Origin: Acidobacteriota bacterium
GTDB taxonomy: Bacteria > Acidobacteriota > Vicinamibacteria > Vicinamibacterales > UBA8438
Reading direction: 5' to 3'
DNA: 5,928 nt
Assembly (NCBI GenBank): GCA_011523485.1
Contig: WTGR01000844.1
Location: 1-5,928 of the forward strand
Of the stretch, positions 5,504-5,928 are shown in pieces. Position 1 is the stretch's first letter; every line of letters begins with the position of its first letter. A program made the translations under genes and the position numbers. The notes under the pieces are model-generated. The model was not told where the DNA came from. It worked only from the letters and a program-made list of their open reading frames with translations, and did no database searches.

Positions 5504-5928
5504 CTAGCGGCCGGCCGCCGTGGCCTCCGCCGCCAACTCCTTCTCGAGCGCCCCGGCCATGATGTTGTAGAGGCCGTAGTTCCCCTCGTGGCAGGCGTAC
5601 TCGAAGATCGGCTGATCGTTCTTCGTCATCGGGATCCGGTAGGTCCACGGCCGGTCCCAGGCGTTCGGATCCTCGACCGTCACGTCGTACAACAACGTCC
5701 CCTCGGAAACCCGCGTGAAGCGCTCGACGAGGTTCAACGCCGCCGTGGTGACGCCGCGGCGGAAGCTGGTCTCGCGCAGGAAGTTCCGGGTCTCGACGAC
5801 CAGCGTGTCGCCGTCCCAGTGTCCGCGCGAATCGCCCATCCACTGCCGCAGACCATCCGGAAGATGCGAGCGTCCGTCGAGCGGGATCACGCGCGAGCTG
5901 TGGACCATCTCGTTCAGCAGCACGACGT
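5504..5928 (-). CDS. second secreted-family paralogue, 5' end beyond window
   Basis: These are the last 140 residues of a protein whose frame runs out of the right window edge and ends at TAG 5506-5504. It is colinear with the C-terminal half of the downstream 375-aa protein. The landmarks are LLNEMVHSSRVIPLDGR, QWMGDSRGHWDGDTLVVETRNF, NLVERFTR, LLYDVTVEDPNAWDRPW and FEYACHEGNYGLYNIM. The spacing of shared motifs shows a true paralogue rather than a fragment. It has the family's usual IPLDGR and a longer loop (ETSFRRGVTTA) between NF and NLVERF than its neighbour. GTG at 5923-5921 is internal, not the start. The N-terminus, signal peptide and promoter lie outside the window. A tandem duplication or adjacent recruitment is likely, and sequence divergence suggests it is old. 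Function unknown. Confidence 0.85.
   Translation of the reverse strand, partial: VVLLNEMVHSSRVIPLDGRSHLPDGLRQWMGDSRGHWDGDTLVVETRNFLRETSFRRGVTTAALNLVERFTRVSEGTLLYDVTVEDPNAWDRPWTYRIPMTKNDQPIFEYACHEGNYGLYNIMAGALEKELAAEATAAGR

Noticed and set aside
2855..5507. Long plus-strand open frames (2855-4228 and 3891-5507) opposite the beta-propeller and secreted-protein genes
   Set aside because: They are Arg/Asp/Ala/Val-rich antisense shadows of GC-rich genes, with no motif or ribosome site. The minus-strand frames have signal peptides, Shine-Dalgarno sequences and family motifs.

Overview
The window has high GC content. Its right two-thirds look like an Acidobacteriota chromosome, possibly of the Vicinamibacteria type. 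It carries two tandem copies of a secreted family with the N-terminal motif GRPDLSGTYD and the C-terminal motif GDTLVV(D/E)T.NF, plus an exported WPQWRG-type PQQ-like beta-propeller. Both are typical of large paralogous expansions in that phylum. The taxonomic call is an inference from remembered families, not from a marker gene.

Left part, plus strand (1-1145): the C-terminal portion of a Uma2-type PD-(D/E)xK protein, cut by the window edge, is followed by a two-gene toxin-antitoxin module. The module is an 84-aa antitoxin and a RelE/ParE-type toxin that overlap by four bases. The toxin lacks a standard start codon.

Middle, minus strand (1168-2771): a 456-codon open frame converges on the toxin with only 22 bp between them. 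Its first third resembles the N-terminal, non-catalytic region of a GIY-YIG nuclease family. Its last 248 residues resemble Nmad3 (nucleotide modification associated domain 3), a domain found around DNA base-modification systems. The two are joined by a stretch that looks non-coding in this frame. A better-looking tail for the first gene lies in the +1 frame and ends in TAA, which overlaps an ATA where the Nmad3 ATG would be expected. The simplest reading is a decayed two-gene pair, or a young fusion. Immediately upstream is a 78-aa single-TM protein whose stop overlaps the GTG start of the composite frame.

Right part, minus strand (2804-5928): in transcription order, the C-terminal 140 residues of one secreted paralogue, a complete 375-aa paralogue, and the 451-aa exported beta-propeller. 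The last two have strong Shine-Dalgarno sequences and are probably co-transcribed. The envelope genes look intact and native. The left 2.5 kb look like an accessory patch (Uma2, toxin-antitoxin, modification-associated domain), with lower GC at third codon positions over the toxin and the composite frame.

No rRNA, tRNA, CRISPR array, insertion sequence or convincing terminator was seen. No stretch longer than 300 bp lacks a gene.
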